A stretch of DNA of 64,000 nt from Sycon ciliatum (Eukaryota > Porifera > Calcarea > Leucosolenida > Sycettidae). The position numbers and the translations under genes were made by a program. Location: contig NC_088654.1 in the NCBI RefSeq assembly GCF_964019385.1, positions 21,013,375 to 21,077,374 of the forward strand, given 5' to 3'. Positions within the stretch are counted from its first letter, which is position 1. Each line of letters opens with the position of its first letter. Positions 11,985-23,741 of this stretch are shown one piece after another. The notes beneath the pieces were generated by a model. That model was not told the DNA's origin, ran no database searches, and worked only from the letters and a program-made list of their open reading frames with translations.

Positions 11985-12004
11985 GGATCCGGCTCGAAGG
12001 ACCA
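11985..12004 (-). other. Primer-binding site of the Pao element
   Basis: Six bases inside the 5' LTR the minus strand reads TGGTCCTTCGAGCCGGATCC. This starts with TGG, as expected for pairing to a tRNA CCA end. Confidence 0.65.
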
Positions 12005-12009
12005 GTTTA

Positions 12010-12436
12010 TGTTCTGTCGCGCACACACACTGGTGCAGAAGACTGTATCATTGTTCCCAAGACTGTTGTTATTCTTGAAGACTGAGTAGCACCGACTCTT
12101 TCTGTTCTAAATACTACTAAAGAAAACTCTCTCCATGCATTACAGCGCAGCCAAACAAAAGGTACCGCAAAAACCTTATGCCGCACGCACAAGAACACAA
12201 CAACCAAAAAAGCTACACGGTGCAAAGCTGGCTCAGCGAAACTGACTCGAGCGGAACCTAAATCGGAGCTCGCCGACCAAATACATTATTACATGAGACA
12301 TCGAGGTGCAACCAAGCTGAGCGCATACATGGATAGCGATATTACCAAGAGCTAAGGTCAACACAGAGAACAGGCAGTATGACCGCAATGGCCTCGATCA
12401 CAGCTAGAGGACGAGAAAGCAGACCGCAACTGAACA
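12010..12436 (-). repeat. Pao 5' LTR
   Basis: 427-bp LTR. In minus orientation it is the promoter-bearing 5' copy. It is followed on plus by the ACTTT duplication. Confidence 0.95.
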
Positions 12437-12441
12437 ACTTT

Positions 12442-14199
12442 CTTTGCTTCAAAGTAAGTTGCTTACCTTTCTGTTGTGCTCATAGTGTCCATACAACAAT
12501 AACCTACTGCAATGTTTTATTTTCCTTTCCATTCCCCAACCAATGAATACTACAATGTCGATTCTCTTTCTGCATACTTTAGTGTGTGCCCGCCCGCGCA
12601 CATGTGTTTGTGTGTGTATACCTCACTTGCCACTCGAAGTTCTGTTCCCCATGAATGAAACACTGCCTGTCCTTTCAGGACCTGCCATCATCTGCGGATG
12701 GGTCATTATTGTATTGTGTGTGTGTGTGTGTATGTATGTGTGTGTTTCATTCGGAATCAGATCCGCTATTGTTGCTATAAGAGAAAATATGTGGGTTCAC
12801 ATCCAGTGCATTTGTAGATTTGCGTGCTTTTCTCGCCACGGGCGCATACATGGGAAATTATGTGTATTTGTGCGTGTGTGTGCGCGCGTGTGTGTCTGTG
12901 TGTATGGGGATATTGTCTGTATCGGCTTTTGGTACTAACGTTCAAGTCTGTGCTTGCATGTGTGAACATGAAATTGTTCGGTTCTGTGCATGCTGTGTTG
13001 TATTGTAGCGTATAGCGTATCCCCGTACGTTAGCATATCCCCGTACTGTATCCCCATACGTTAGCGTATCCCCGTACATTAGCGTACGGAGTCTGCTTTT
13101 GCATAAAAGCTGCTGCTCACGATTCTTTTATAGCCAGTTAGTTATTATTATTATTATTAAATTTTTGAGTTAATTTAGTTGCCAGTCAGCCTAGTACATT
13201 TCAATTTGAAGTTACAGTGTGTTCACTGAGACCCTTATATTTTTGCCTCCGAGAGACTGCGGCCCGCTACAGTATATTATTGTATGCATGTGTGCATTTC
13301 CACGAACAGTGTAGATGAGCGTGGACAGTGCATTCATCCGTCATCAACCACTTCCCCTTTCAGACTTGGGAGTTTTTTCTGCGTGCCTCTCATTTTTGTT
13401 TGTTTCTCCCTGATACTGTATTGATGTCGGTACCTGTACCTCGATGTGTTCCTCTATCTGCAGTCGCCTTTATCCTTCGGTCAAGTTAACGTTTATTGTG
13501 CTCTATTTATCGTGAGAATCAAAATAAACAATAATAACACAAGTCATGCTAGAGTGATGACATGTGCGTGTAGTAGGGTTGATGCGATGGCACGTTATAA
13601 TTAGGTGGAACAGAACACACATTGGGCAGATTGATTGGGCATCATTGATTGTGCTCAGTCCAAACAGTGAACATAATAATTATCTCCAGTGACAGACTGT
13701 AGCAGCTAGCCTCTCTAGCTGGCACTAGTAGCTACTGCTTGTTTGACATGTGCCGCCAGAACCCCAGTTGTGTCATGCTATACTAGTAGATGCGCATGCC
13801 CTATTCTGGGGCATACTGAGGTACTTTGATTTTGTTGACTGCATGTAGACAGCATCCACTAGTAGTTCTCATAGACCTTGGCTCTTTGTAGGTCAACCAC
13901 CATCGCATGGATCGATCGGTGACTATGCACTTGGAGGTTGAAATAGCCCGCGCTGACAGATCTTGCCATGGCCCAGGGAGTAAACTCGCTTACTCGACTA
14001 TCCCGGTTTTAGTCATCCATCATGAGTGGCGGAATTTGTCCATACCATGTTGCGAGCTCACAGTTGCCTTTGGTCAGGTTTTGAGCTGCACCACAAAACA
14101 AAGCGAAATAAGCACGACGGTAGAGCAAGGAAGCGGCGAGACGGCACTTCCAGGACGAGACAGGCAGTAGAGATGTGTTCACAGCATGAGCAACCTCTC
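12442..14199. other. Intergenic with GT microsatellites and a minisatellite
   Basis: No gene supported. It holds GT-rich tracts (about 12715-12745 and 12865-12905), a minisatellite at 13009-13090 and a (TTA)n run near 13142. Confidence 0.6.
13009..13090. repeat. Minisatellite, about 18-19-bp units
   Basis: Four imperfect tandem units built around GCGTATCCCCGTACGTTA. Confidence 0.85.
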
Positions 14200-14693
14200 A
14201 AACCCTGCCGGTACTCCACAGTTACAAGAATATGTCGGACTGGACGACGAGCCAATGCAAACCTGCTACATCCACCCAGGCAGATAGCTGCCAAACCAGG
14301 CCAATGTCGCCCCACTGCATACCGGTATGTCAATGCCAAACAGATCCTGCAGGAGAAGACTGGGATATTGGCGTCCAGTGTGCAGACACCAGTCACATTT
14401 CCTGTGTCTTTTGCAGCGTACGGGATAGACTCATCACTATAGAATCCACTACTTCGTGATTTTTATTTGTAGAATACATGACAGGCGTATTCAGTGTGCC
14501 TTGCAGGACTGCGAGATGCTGCAGAAGACCAGGTTCGACCTTTCTGGACGGCCATTCACCGACGGTGGGCTACACGATGCTGGAGGAACTAGATTCCAGT
14601 GAAAACCCAAGATTCTTTTGCTCCTGGACGCTCCGACATGTTGTGATATCTGCCAGGTGCGCAGTAACTAGTATTTTCATCGCTATAGCGAGG
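14200..14693 (+). repeat. Dispersed repeat, inverted partner of 4064-4590
   Basis: Reverse-complement relative of 4064-4590, diverged by substitutions and small indels. No gene recognised. Confidence 0.7.
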
Positions 14694-14854
14694 ACGACGC
14701 CGACCGGCAAACTCTCGCTCACAGCCATCACCAGCCTATCAAAACCATCACTTGGCATCCCCCAGAGGTATAGGAGAAAGCGAAAACAGCTCACAACAAA
14801 CCAAAGCTAAGGACGATGGAAAGAGAGCATGTCAAAAAGAAGACGAACAGTATG

Positions 14855-15250
14855 AAGTTAAAGGGGAAGTATACCCTAAAATCAAATTTTCACCAGTTGT
14901 AGTCTTCGGGGTGCTGAGTCGAATGGTCTTGGTCCGAGGAAGCTGAGACGCTCCCTTCCTCCTTTATTCCCAATCGAACCCGCGCACTTCCACCGAAACT
15001 GGGTGACTGCGCCCTACTAGATGGGGATTTGTATGGAAAATGTCACTAAAAGCGCCATTTCGTTCTTATAAAAGCACGGATGACCGCGATTGGCCCATAT
15101 GTTGTAGTCTTTTGGACGCTGAGTCGACTGGTTTTGGTCCGAAAAGGCTGCGATGTAGCGTTCTTCCTTTATTCCCAATCGAACATGGTTGAACAAGCGG
15201 TCACGTGCTCCTGCGTACACCAGTCACCTGGTCACCGTGCCTGCAGGGTA
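14855..15250 (+). repeat. Left arm of a TTAA-flanked inverted-repeat element
   Basis: Begins TTAAAGGGGAAGTATACCC and is repeated in inverse orientation at 19862-20254. Each arm holds two related units of about 200 bp with the phrase gctgagtcga. The terminal TTAA suggests a piggyBac-type duplication, but no transposase is seen. Confidence 0.7.
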
Positions 15251-15319
15251 CAACTCACTAGCCTGTTTATTATTATTATTATTATTAACTTTTATTTTAC
15301 TAGGGTGTTTCCCACAGAC

Positions 15320-17404
15320 CTATGGTCTTCTTACGGGAGCCCCTAGGAAGGTTATGCATGAGCGAATAAATGAGCGGTAATCGGTACAAGTACGAACAGT
15401 GGAAGGCAGCATATTCCACCGGTCAGCAGCGAGATAGCCAATCCGAGAAAAGCCAGCCGTACTCTGTGCTGGGGGTAATGCCAAAGAAAAAGACACCTGG
15501 GATCTCGTAGTGGCAGTGGTGTGAGAGCTACAGCAGCGGCTGGTAAAGATTTCTTGAAGCAAAGAGCTGCATGTTCCGCTATGGATGCACCGGAACAAAA
15601 GAATGAACAATTTCAAATTGACGCGCACCGAAATATGATAAAGGCTGTAAAGGCTAAGAATGTGTGAAGCACTGGTAGACTTTTCAAAACCAAATACTAT
15701 TCTGAGGGATCTATTGAACAAACGGACATACTTATCATAGTTCATAGAACTTAGGGAATGGATATAAGCGCTGCTTGCATACTCCAAGGTTGACTGAATG
15801 ACACTTAAATAGAAGGTACGCCGAGCATGGTATGGCAGAAGATGGCGGGATAAGCGGTATGCACCAAGTTTCCTGTTGACAGAGCCTACAAGGTTGTCTA
15901 TTTGTGGGCCAAAAGTCAAGTTTTCGTCAAGTACAATACCCAAGTAGCGAGCAGACTGCGTGCGGGGAACATGGACACCATCAATGGTGACATAGGCAGA
16001 CATCGGGACATCGGTGGTCTTGCGGTGGAGCAGTATGAACTTCGTTTTAGCCGGATTTAATTTCATTCGCTTTCCTTTCAGATAATCCGATAACTTAATA
16101 AGATCGCCGTTCAATTTGTCCACGACTTCTTCAGTAGTGTCACCAGCTGCATACATGTTAACGTCGTCAGCGAACTGAAGTACAGATGAGGCACTCACAC
16201 ATCCAGGAAGGCCTCTTACGTAAATGCTGAATAGCACTGGGCCCAACACAGACCCCTGCGGCACTCCTTGGCTGCACGATGCACGAATCAGATTGTCCGG
16301 CGCTATGAGCTGCTGTGTCCTGTCACTCAGGTAATCTTTGAACCATGCCAAAGCCGCATCACCAACTCCACAATTAAAAAGTTCGTTCAGTAGCAGCTGA
16401 TGGTTGACGCTGTCGAACGCCTTCCTCACATCTGCGAGAACGACGCCAACGACCTTCTTCGAATCGAGATCCCTTTGCCAGCTGTCGATCGCAATAGCCA
16501 GAGCCTCTTCACATGAATGATGCCGTCTGTACGCAAATTGTTGTGGCGGGATGATGGTGGGGTTCTCCAGTAGGAGGTGAGTAAGCTGGCGATATACATG
16601 CTTCTCGAGGACCTTACTAGCAATGGGCAAGAGAGAGACGGGTCGGAAGTTTCGCGGCTCTGAGCGGTCTCCGCCTTTGAAAAGGGCTCTGACGGATGCG
16701 TGTTTGAACAAAGCTGGAAACTTGCTCTCCTCAATGGATGCCTTGAATATTGCACACAGTGAGCCTGCTAGAACTTCATGGCAATTCTTAAACAGGATCG
16801 AGGGTATTCTGTCCGGCCCCGGAGCCTTGTGCACGTTCAGAGTGCGAAGAATCTTCAAGATGTTGGTGACTGTAGGCTGCGGTATGGATAACATTGACGG
16901 CTGGCGATGTGGACCGAATGGACAGAGAAGTGGCAACCTATCAGGATCAGTGACAATTTGTTGGAAAACCTGTGAGACTCCTTTGTGGTCGATTCCTTCG
17001 CCACTGTCCTTAGCCTTTCTGCGGAGCAATGCATTCATCAGGACCCATTGGTTCCGGGGCTGTTTCTTCACCGACATAAATTCATTCTGGTAATACCTGG
17101 AGCGGAGACGTCTGTTCAATAGCGTTCCTTCCCGCCGCACCCGACGGTATTCTTCTAAAAGGGCAGGATCGTTTGATCCTTTCTTTCTGACTCGACGGTG
17201 GAGGTACTGTCGCCGTGCAAGGAGAGACCTAAGTTCTCGAGTAATCCATGGCTTTGGCGATCGTTTAATCAGTTGAATGTTTTTCACTACAATGTAGTGA
17301 AAAACATTCAACTGATTAAACGATCGCCAAAGCCATGGATTACTCGAGAACTTAGGTCTCTCCTTGCACGGCGACAGTACCTCCACCGTCGATCCACATG
17401 TCAT
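15320..17404 (-). pseudogene. LINE ORF2, reverse transcriptase part
   Basis: Frame of about 694 aa. It contains the pre-RT region NVHKAPGPDRIPS, RT motifs NFRPVSLLP, VLADVRKAFDSVNH, QGVPQGSVLGP, the catalytic FADD (about 16160-16175), LNPAKTK and a CR1-like C-terminal region. Its first 35 or so residues are translated from the palindromic repeat and are not genuine. The endonuclease half is in a different frame, so the gene is broken between domains. The clade (CR1/L2/Jockey superfamily) comes from the motif set, without a tree. Confidence 0.85.
17192..17391. repeat. Near-perfect palindrome of about 2 x 100 bp inside LINE ORF2
   Basis: Arms about 17192-17290 and 17291-17391, centred on ACTACAATGTAGT with no spacer. 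It is followed by a second small palindrome GATCCACATG-t-CATGTGGATC (17391-17411). It separates the endonuclease from the RT. Confidence 0.9.
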
Positions 17405-18413
17405 GTGGATCTAGCTCGTCCAGGACATCATTAATGCTGCCATGCCATTTGTCTGCAAGGTCATCAACAGTAGTGTCAGCGGTGATTTTGTTTCCAGTCT
17501 CCGTGAGGGCTGAACCAATTCTTTCTGACATCTCTTCAAAGTCAAGTGTGGAGAGAGGCTTCTTTCGAGTTCTGACACGGATACGTTGTGGTCTGTCCAC
17601 CTGGCTTCCTATTTCAAGACAAGCCTTTACAGCAAAGTGATCACTAATGGGATCTGGGATGACATTCACATTAACAGCAGTGATATCGCTAGTAATGCAG
17701 ATTACATCCAAACAAGACGTGGAACGGAATCTGGTTGGCTCAGCGACTACATTACGGACATTGTGGGCAGCACACATATCTCTGAAGTGGGAAGGAAGTG
17801 GATCGGATAAACAGTCTACATTTAGATCTCCTAGAATGCATAGCGAACCATGCTTGATTTGGCGAGTCACATCATCAATATAGCTAGTAAACTGTTCCCA
17901 GAATCCTACTCTTGACGACGGGGGTCGGTACACACAAACTATAGGCAGGCACCACGTGATGCGTCCGGGTCTGCGGAGCTCTAGTACCACACTCGCTGCC
18001 TCAAGCTCGCTATCATGTGGGCTTAAGTGAACGAAACCCATCCGTATTGTTCTTCGAACATACAGCAGTACACCACCTCCTCCCTTTCCTCCACATCTGT
18101 CCCGTCGAATGAGTTCAAAACCAGGCCGTGAAATCGTCGAGTCCGCGATCGACGCATCCAGCCAAGTTTCAGTAATGCATAAAATGTCCAAAGTATGTGT
18201 AACGATTAAGTCATGTATATATAAAAGCTTGTTCCTAATGCTGCATATATTAATGTGGCAGATATTGAGAGACATGCACGTAGATCTACATGTACGTACC
18301 GGAACGACGGATGCATCGTCATCGTCAGGCAGGGCTGATGTACACCTTGAATTGGGCAAAGCGCGCACGCGACAGCTGTTCACTGTGTCCGGGCCCGCCA
18401 TGTCCGCTGCCAA
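17352..18413 (-). pseudogene. LINE ORF2, APE-type endonuclease part
   Basis: Frame of about 353 aa with endonuclease/exonuclease/phosphatase motifs: NICHINICSIRNK, CITETWL, VYRPP, LGDLNVD, CLDVI and ISDHFAV. These are the Mg-binding and catalytic positions of APE-like LINE nucleases. It would nick the target DNA. It runs into the palindrome and ends prematurely at 17352. Confidence 0.85.
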
Positions 18414-18428
18414 ACCACCGTCGCACCC

Positions 18429-18926
18429 CTACGCAGATCGCGATAAGACCTGAGCGATCTCCTCATCAGTCATTGCTTTCCCCTTCAGCATGATAGTATA
18501 CCTAGGAAGCGTACAGCGAATGTTGTGCTCCCTGAGCTTACGGAACGTAGGCCACACATCGTTGCGTTTACTCTGCTCATCACGGGTAAGATCATGTGCA
18601 ACGTAAACCTGTGTGTCGCCAAGCGCTGCCTGATGTTTATTATTGCGCATCAGGTGATCTTTGCCTGCTCTTGACAGCCGGACGCGAACCAGGCGGGGTT
18701 TGTTCGGTCGTGATGACTCATTGGCCGTAGATCTACGATCTCTCGGTTTGCCCAGTCTCTCGGCGCTGAGCACATCCTGGGGGTTGAGCCCATTTGGGAT
18801 CAGTCCGTGTACTGTCTGCACCAGCTGGGAAGATGTTTCCGCAACATTTTCTGGCACGCATCGCAGAATGACGTTATCCGCGCGAGCCACACGCTCAGCC
18901 TGCTCCTGAATGCAAGAATGTGCCAA
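18429..18926 (-). pseudogene. LINE ORF1, C-terminal RRM-like part
   Basis: About 165 aa resembling the Transposase_22-type RNA-binding region of LINE ORF1 proteins: NVILRCVPE, a central basic stretch with RLVRVRLS, VYVAHDLTRDEQ and a Lys/Arg-rich end. It binds element RNA in the family. It is separated from its N-terminal half by frameshifts and by the MITE at 19043-19358. Confidence 0.65.
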
Positions 18927-19042
18927 ATTTGGTGTCGACTGTGCAATGACGTCCCCAAGTCTAGCAGACAGCTAGCTTGGCAACATCCTTCTTGATGCCG
19001 GAAATGGCGGATTCCCCGCCAGACGACATTCCACCGGTCAAT

Positions 19043-19358
19043 AGAGAGGCGCACAACGAAAATTCGTAGCGCCGTAACGAATATTTTTAACGAAAAAAGC
19101 TAACGAATATTCGTAAAGCGTGAGGTTGCGCACAACGCGTGAACGTTTTCGTAGTGGGTCGACGCGGCAGGCGCGCGGGTACGAAGAGTCAAGACAGGGA
19201 GTTGTAAAATATCAGTATTTTAGTACTCCAGGTAACGAAAAATATTTTCGTAGATTTGCTCTGTTTCGGTCACGTTTGGACGGATCTTCGGAGCAACTTT
19301 CGTTACTCGAACCCGGACGGTCGAAATCTAACGAATTTTCGTTGTGCGCAACCTCTCT
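19043..19358. mobile_element. MITE in LINE ORF1 (AGAGAGG terminus)
   Basis: 316 bp with inverted ends: AGAGAGGCGCACAACGAAAA on the left, and AGAGAGGTTGCGCACAACGA on the right, read inward. A 3-bp AAT flanks both sides, suggesting a PIF/Harbinger-like duplication. The ends resemble the element at 22207-24042. Confidence 0.75.
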
Positions 19359-19684
19359 AATGAGGTCCCTGAAACACACCGGGAAACTTCACTTGCCAGT
19401 TTCTTGTTTGAGGTGCGGAGCTCTTTTAATTCTCGCTCAGCATTGGCAAGACGATCCTCGACACTGGACAGGCGCTTGTCAAACGCTGTCAGTAGTTGCT
19501 TCGTGGTGGTCGCCATGTCCTCCCGAAACTCCTTGGCAAACGTTGTTAGAAAATGCATCACTTTGTCCAAAGGGACTGTGCCGGCTGAAGGTGTAGGTAT
19601 GGCAGATTTGTCCGGCAGGCGAGCAGTTTTCGTCACGGCAATTGGCCGTACTGTGACCGTGTAGCTCGAAAGCTGGTCCTCCAT
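19359..19684 (-). pseudogene. LINE ORF1, N-terminal coiled-coil part
   Basis: Reads from ATG 19684 through a heptad-rich segment (DKRLSSVEDRLANAERELKE) typical of LINE ORF1 trimerisation coils. It is cut off by the MITE at 19358. Confidence 0.6.
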
Positions 19685-19861
19685 TAATAAACTTTCGGTC
19701 GGGCTCGCTGCTTTGGCTTTACGACCAGCTGCTCGTCCCATGTCCTGCATGGGTGTTCCTGGTATGACGTCTGGACTACACGGACTTTTAGGAGATCCTG
19801 TTTGACCTTTTTTGGGTGCAGTCCTGTCACTCGAGTTGAACTCGAGTTGAACCTTGGTGTG

Positions 19862-20254
19862 AAAGTTGTCGCCTGCTGGCGCGGTGACCAGGTGATTTGG
19901 GCATCCAGGAGCACGTGACCGGTTGTTCAACCATGTTCGATTGGGAATAAAGGAGGAACGCTGCATCGTAGCCTTTTCGGACCAAAACCAGTCGACTCAG
20001 CGTCCAAAAGACTACAACATATGGGCCAATCGCGGTCATCCGTGCTTTTATAAGAACGAAATGGCGCTTTTAGTGACATTTTGCATACAAATCCCCATCT
20101 AGTAGGGCGCAGTCACCCAGTTTCGGTGGAAGTGCGCGAGTTCGATTGGGATTCAAGTAGGAAGGGAGCGTCGCAGCTTCCTCGGACCAAGACCATTCGA
20201 CTCAGCACCCAGAAGACTACAACTGGTGAAAATTTGATTTTAGGGTATACTTCC
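19862..20254 (-). repeat. Right arm of the TTAA-flanked inverted-repeat element
   Basis: Reverse complement of 14855-15250 at high identity. It ends ...GGGTATACTTCCCC at 20254 and abuts head-on the terminus of a second related element that starts GGGGAACTACACCC. Confidence 0.75.
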
Positions 20255-20400
20255 CCGGGGAACTACACCCAAAAATCAAAACTTCATGGTCCGTGGAGTT
20301 TTGGACGCTGAGTCGAATGGTGAAGGTCCCACTTCGATCCGACCAAGCGTTCCTGAGATATCTTCGGTTTAAATTGTACTTTCGGGGGACGCGCCATGAC
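20255..20400 (+). repeat. Left terminal repeat of element ending at 27825
   Basis: Starts GGGGAACTACACCCAAAAAT and continues through tggacgctgagtcgaatggt. It matches the reverse complement of 27640-27825. Confidence 0.7.
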
Positions 20401-20538
20401 GTCATGCGGCCGCGACACACCCCCAACACACCCTTCTACGTCATCGAGACTTGCTTGCCGGCATGCCTGGGCCAAGCTCAGAAGTACAGGTATTTTTTTG
20501 TATGTGAAAGGAATAGTTCTGACAAAGACGTCCTCACC

Positions 20539-20793
20539 ATGAGCGATTCCGACGTATCAGACGAGCTTGAAAGCTCAGAGCCTGAGCTGAAAATGTTTGG
20601 CTTCGGGCATGAGCCGAAATTTTCAGGAAAGGATATGGCAGCGCAAGCGGTGGCTTCCAATCGGGCTGTAAATGTGGATGAAGCAGAAATTACTGCAATT
20701 GGAGAAGTCGCTCTCCATCAGCAACATCTGGCAACAGGTTGGCTGGGCTATTTCGAAATGAAGCGGCAGCCAAAGCAGCTCAGACAACCCTGA
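20539..20793 (+). CDS. Small acidic hypothetical protein
   Basis: 84-aa frame from ATG 20539. It has an acidic N-terminus (DSDVSDELESSEPELK), a central region without motifs, and a TGA just before a good GTAAGT donor at 20800. I do not recognise it. It may be an exon of a decayed transposon gene inside the 20255-27825 element, or chance. Confidence 0.25.
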   Translation: MSDSDVSDELESSEPELKMFGFGHEPKFSGKDMAAQAVASNRAVNVDEAEITAIGEVALHQQHLATGWLGYFEMKRQPKQLRQP

Positions 20794-20987
20794 CAATCCG
20801 TAAGTGTTTTCACAGTATAGTCCTACGTAATGCTCACAAATCGAATACGGTTCTCTTCATATCGTAAATTGTGTGAAATTTTGTATTCGCACAGTACTCA
20901 GATCAATAGTCTCCTCACTCGTACTCCTGTACATGGAGTTTGCTGCGTAACATGGCTAGCATTATTTCCGTGCAAGTCGTGCAATGT

Positions 20988-21617
20988 GTTGTTGTTGTTG
21001 TATACTTTATTTATAGTGGAAATCAAAACAGGCAAAATGCCTAATAACATTGGACCCACTGTGAATAACATGTTAAAGGATATTGTGGAAAAAAGTAGAT
21101 ACAAGAGAAAAAGAGAAAGGAAAAAAGACGGAAGGTTGGTTGCAACGAACAGATATCAATCCAGTAAGCATTGGAAAACCTATCTCGCTGATAATATATA
21201 CTGCAAGGCTTGAGATTTAAAATCCAAATACTTATTTGAACATTTTGCTGCTGGTGGCAATCTATTCCACATAATGGCTCCAGCGTGCGTTAGGCGCTTA
21301 GCAGAACGAGCAGTGCTAGCAGGTGGGACCACAAGCAAGTTGCTTTGGCCTCCCCGAGTGCGAGTTGAGGGCACGACAGCAAAAAAGGACTCAAACAGGG
21401 TGCTACATGCATCATGCAAACATCGCCAGATGAAACAAAACATATTCAAGTGCACAGAAACCTGTAGATCACATACATGCATTCGATTTAGCAGGGGAGC
21501 AGTACTGGTCCACGGTGGCGACTTGCAGACTGCCCGAGCGGCACGTTTGAACAGCCTATGTAGCCGTTGTTCCTGGGCAACTGTCAAATACGGGTAGTAA
21601 CTAATGTATCGGTTCAC
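20988..21617 (-). mobile_element. 3' fragment of a CR1-like LINE
   Basis: Minus-strand frame 21180-21617 encodes the C-terminal tail typical of LINE RT proteins (QRLHRLFKRAARAVC, IMWNRLPPAAK). A short 3' UTR and a (CAA)n tail at about 20988-21002 follow. It is 5'-truncated. Confidence 0.7.
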
Positions 21618-22206
21618 TTGTGCTTTATCTCACATAAGTGGACTGCACTCAATTCGTATTGTGGCGAAATACATTCTCACCTTTTGCATTATCACTTAGT
21701 CTTTACAGAATGCTGAGACGTTCTCTTGTATTTCACGTAGCTGTGTACCAACAATTACGCTGTGCACTCTAGCAGCAGCAGCAGCACAGTAGCATATTGA
21801 GTGCGTTTTGCCCTACTGTGGTGTCTCATGACTGCATTACCGGAACAGCTCTGTCCTTGATTATCATTCTAAAATGTGTGCACATATCCGCCTGCGCCCC
21901 ACACACACGCACGCACATGTGCTCACCTTGGTGGGCACATAGTATAGTAGTCACACATGCTCACGCACGCAGACACGCAATTTCACAAGCGCGTGCGCAC
22001 ACGACTGGCTGCATAAGCATACAAGTGCCTGTGCACATGCTCGTGCACGCACACATGCGCGCACTCATGCACTTGGTTGCATACCCACACATCCCTCAGG
22101 ATCACTAACGGCAATCAGAAAGGCAACATTGCCTGTTGGGAAATCCCTAACAAAATAAGAAAAAATAATAATAATAATAATAATAATAATAATCAGGGAG
22201 TAGTAC
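21618..22206. other. Intergenic, CA-rich and (AAT)n microsatellites
   Basis: No gene seen. It has an imperfect CA/CGCA-rich tract at about 21898-22090, an (AAT)n tract at about 22165-22192 and a truncated hAT end (cagggagtagtacaat) at about 22195. Confidence 0.6.
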
Positions 22207-22279
22207 AATAGAGAGGTTAAGTTTCACGTAAAAGTCTTACGTCCGTGAACTTTTACGTCAAAAAGTGAAAAAACTCACG

Positions 22280-23470
22280 CAAGGCCTGAAGCATCGCTGG
22301 TCCTTCCTGTGCAGAGTCATGGAGTGTGCTGCTGAAAATCTTGGCCCTCTGGAAGACACCATCACCAATGTCCTTATTCCTGCCCTGTGCGGTAAGCCAG
22401 TAAACTCACGTGAGCGAAGGGTCCTTGCTTTCCCATGCCGTGAAGGAGGCCTCGGCTTAGTCGACCCGACCACCTTGGGCGACCAGTTCCGGGCATCGGC
22501 AGCGATAACCTCGGCGCTCGTCCGCAAGATTCTGGACCAGGACACCCAGATTGGCCATGTGCTGGACCTGGTACGGTCCACTAAGAGGGAGGTGGCAAGT
22601 CGTACCCGCACTTCAACGGCCCAAGCAGCCAAAGAGTTCATCCTGACGCAGAACACTGATATCCAGCTCTGTGTCGGTCTGGCGGCGGAGAAGGGTGCGT
22701 CGGCTTGGCTGACCTGTAGACCCCTGAAGGCCCATGGCTTTGCCCTCTCGAAGGGTGAGTTCCGGGATGGCCTTGCGCTCCGCTATGGCTGGCCGCCAGC
22801 CCACCTTCCATCGATCTGCCCGTGTGGTGCATCGTTCACCGTCGCCCACGCCTTGTCGTGCTCTCTGGGTGGGTTTCCCTCACTGAGGCACAACGAGGTA
22901 CGAGATGTTACGGCTGGTCTCCTCAAACGGGTCGCCAACAACGTCACCACTGAACCACACCTGCAGCCGGTAACTGGGGAAGCATTCCGCTACCGCTCTG
23001 CCATAACGGACCCCCAGGCTAGGCTGGATATAGCAGCGAGTGGTGTCTGGGGTGGGCGTTTTGACCGCACTTTCTTCGACGTACGGGTTTTTAACCCTTT
23101 CGCGGCTTCAAATCGCTCCACCTCAGTACCCTCCTGCTACCAGCGCCACGAACGGGAGAAACGCCGCTGCTATGAGGAGCGTGTTCGAGAGATCGAACAT
23201 GCAACTTTTTCACCTCTCGTTCTCTCCTCAACAGGCGGCATGGGCAAGTCGGCAACAGCCTGCTATAAGCGGATTGCCGGGCTCCTGTCCGACAAGACGA
23301 AGGAGCCGTACAACCGTGTAATGGCGTGGATTCGCTGCCGACTTGGCTTTGCTCTGGTTCGCTCCAGCATGGTTTGTTTGCGTGGTGCTCGGCGACGCCC
23401 CATGCGCGTCAGCGATGTGGCGGATGCATCTGCTACCTTGGCCGTTGCCGAGGCCCGCTGCCCTGTGTAA
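22280..23470 (+). pseudogene. LINE RT C-terminus with CCHC finger and restriction-like endonuclease
   Basis: About 395 aa, open from the truncation point. A zinc motif CPCG...HALSC is followed by an RH helix (LRHNEVRD), then LDIAASG and FFDVRVF, which are the R-PD...DV core of the R2/NeSL-type PD-(D/E)XK endonuclease. The N-terminal RT domain is missing. It therefore belongs to the early-branching REL-endonuclease non-LTR group, unlike the APE-type LINEs elsewhere in the window. It stops at TAA 23470 before a 3' UTR of about 230 bp. Confidence 0.75.
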
Positions 23471-23701
23471 CTGACTGCAAGTGGTTCCTAAATCAGTTCC
23501 TATTCCCCATTGTTGCTTCTTTTTTCCCCTCTAGTTTTCTTTTACGGTATTATAATTTCACGGAGAAGGCGGAGAGCCCGAACGTGTGCAGTTTTATGTT
23601 TATTATTTGCCATGGCGACCCCCGTAAGTCCAAATAACTGGCAGGGCAGGGTTGGGCCTTTTTCTTTCTTCTCGGATTTATTTTCATGACATGCTCACTG
23701 G

Positions 23702-23737
<36 letters not shown>
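22280..23737 (+). mobile_element. 5'-truncated LINE with restriction-like endonuclease
   Basis: Ends in a poly(A) tail of about 38 A and is flanked by ACTCACG (22273-22279 and 23738-23744), the target-site duplication. Only the C-terminal part of the RT protein is left. Confidence 0.8.

Positions 23738-23741
<4 letters not shown>

Larger units (their letters stand above)
5109..12436 (-). mobile_element. BEL/Pao LTR retrotransposon, complete
   Basis: 7.3-kb element on the minus strand. It has two 427-bp LTRs that start TGTTCTG and end CTGAACA as read on plus. They are flanked by the 5-bp duplication ACTTT (5104-5108 and 12437-12441). I see one LTR difference (ggtactgc versus ggtaccgc), so the insertion is young. 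It contains one long gag-pol frame, a primer-binding site and a polypurine tract. Confidence 0.95.
15256..19860 (-). mobile_element. CR1/L2/Jockey-type LINE, rearranged
   Basis: Minus-strand non-LTR retrotransposon lying between the two arms 14855-15250 and 19862-20254. It has ORF1 (split by a MITE), an APE endonuclease, a reverse transcriptase, a 3' UTR and an (AAT)n tail at about 15263-15290. ORF2 is broken by a palindromic duplication at 17192-17391, so it is unlikely to be autonomous. Confidence 0.85.

Noticed and set aside
12543..12938. 131-aa frame rich in Cys-Val
   Set aside because: GT-microsatellite translation, no domain, no splice or promoter support.
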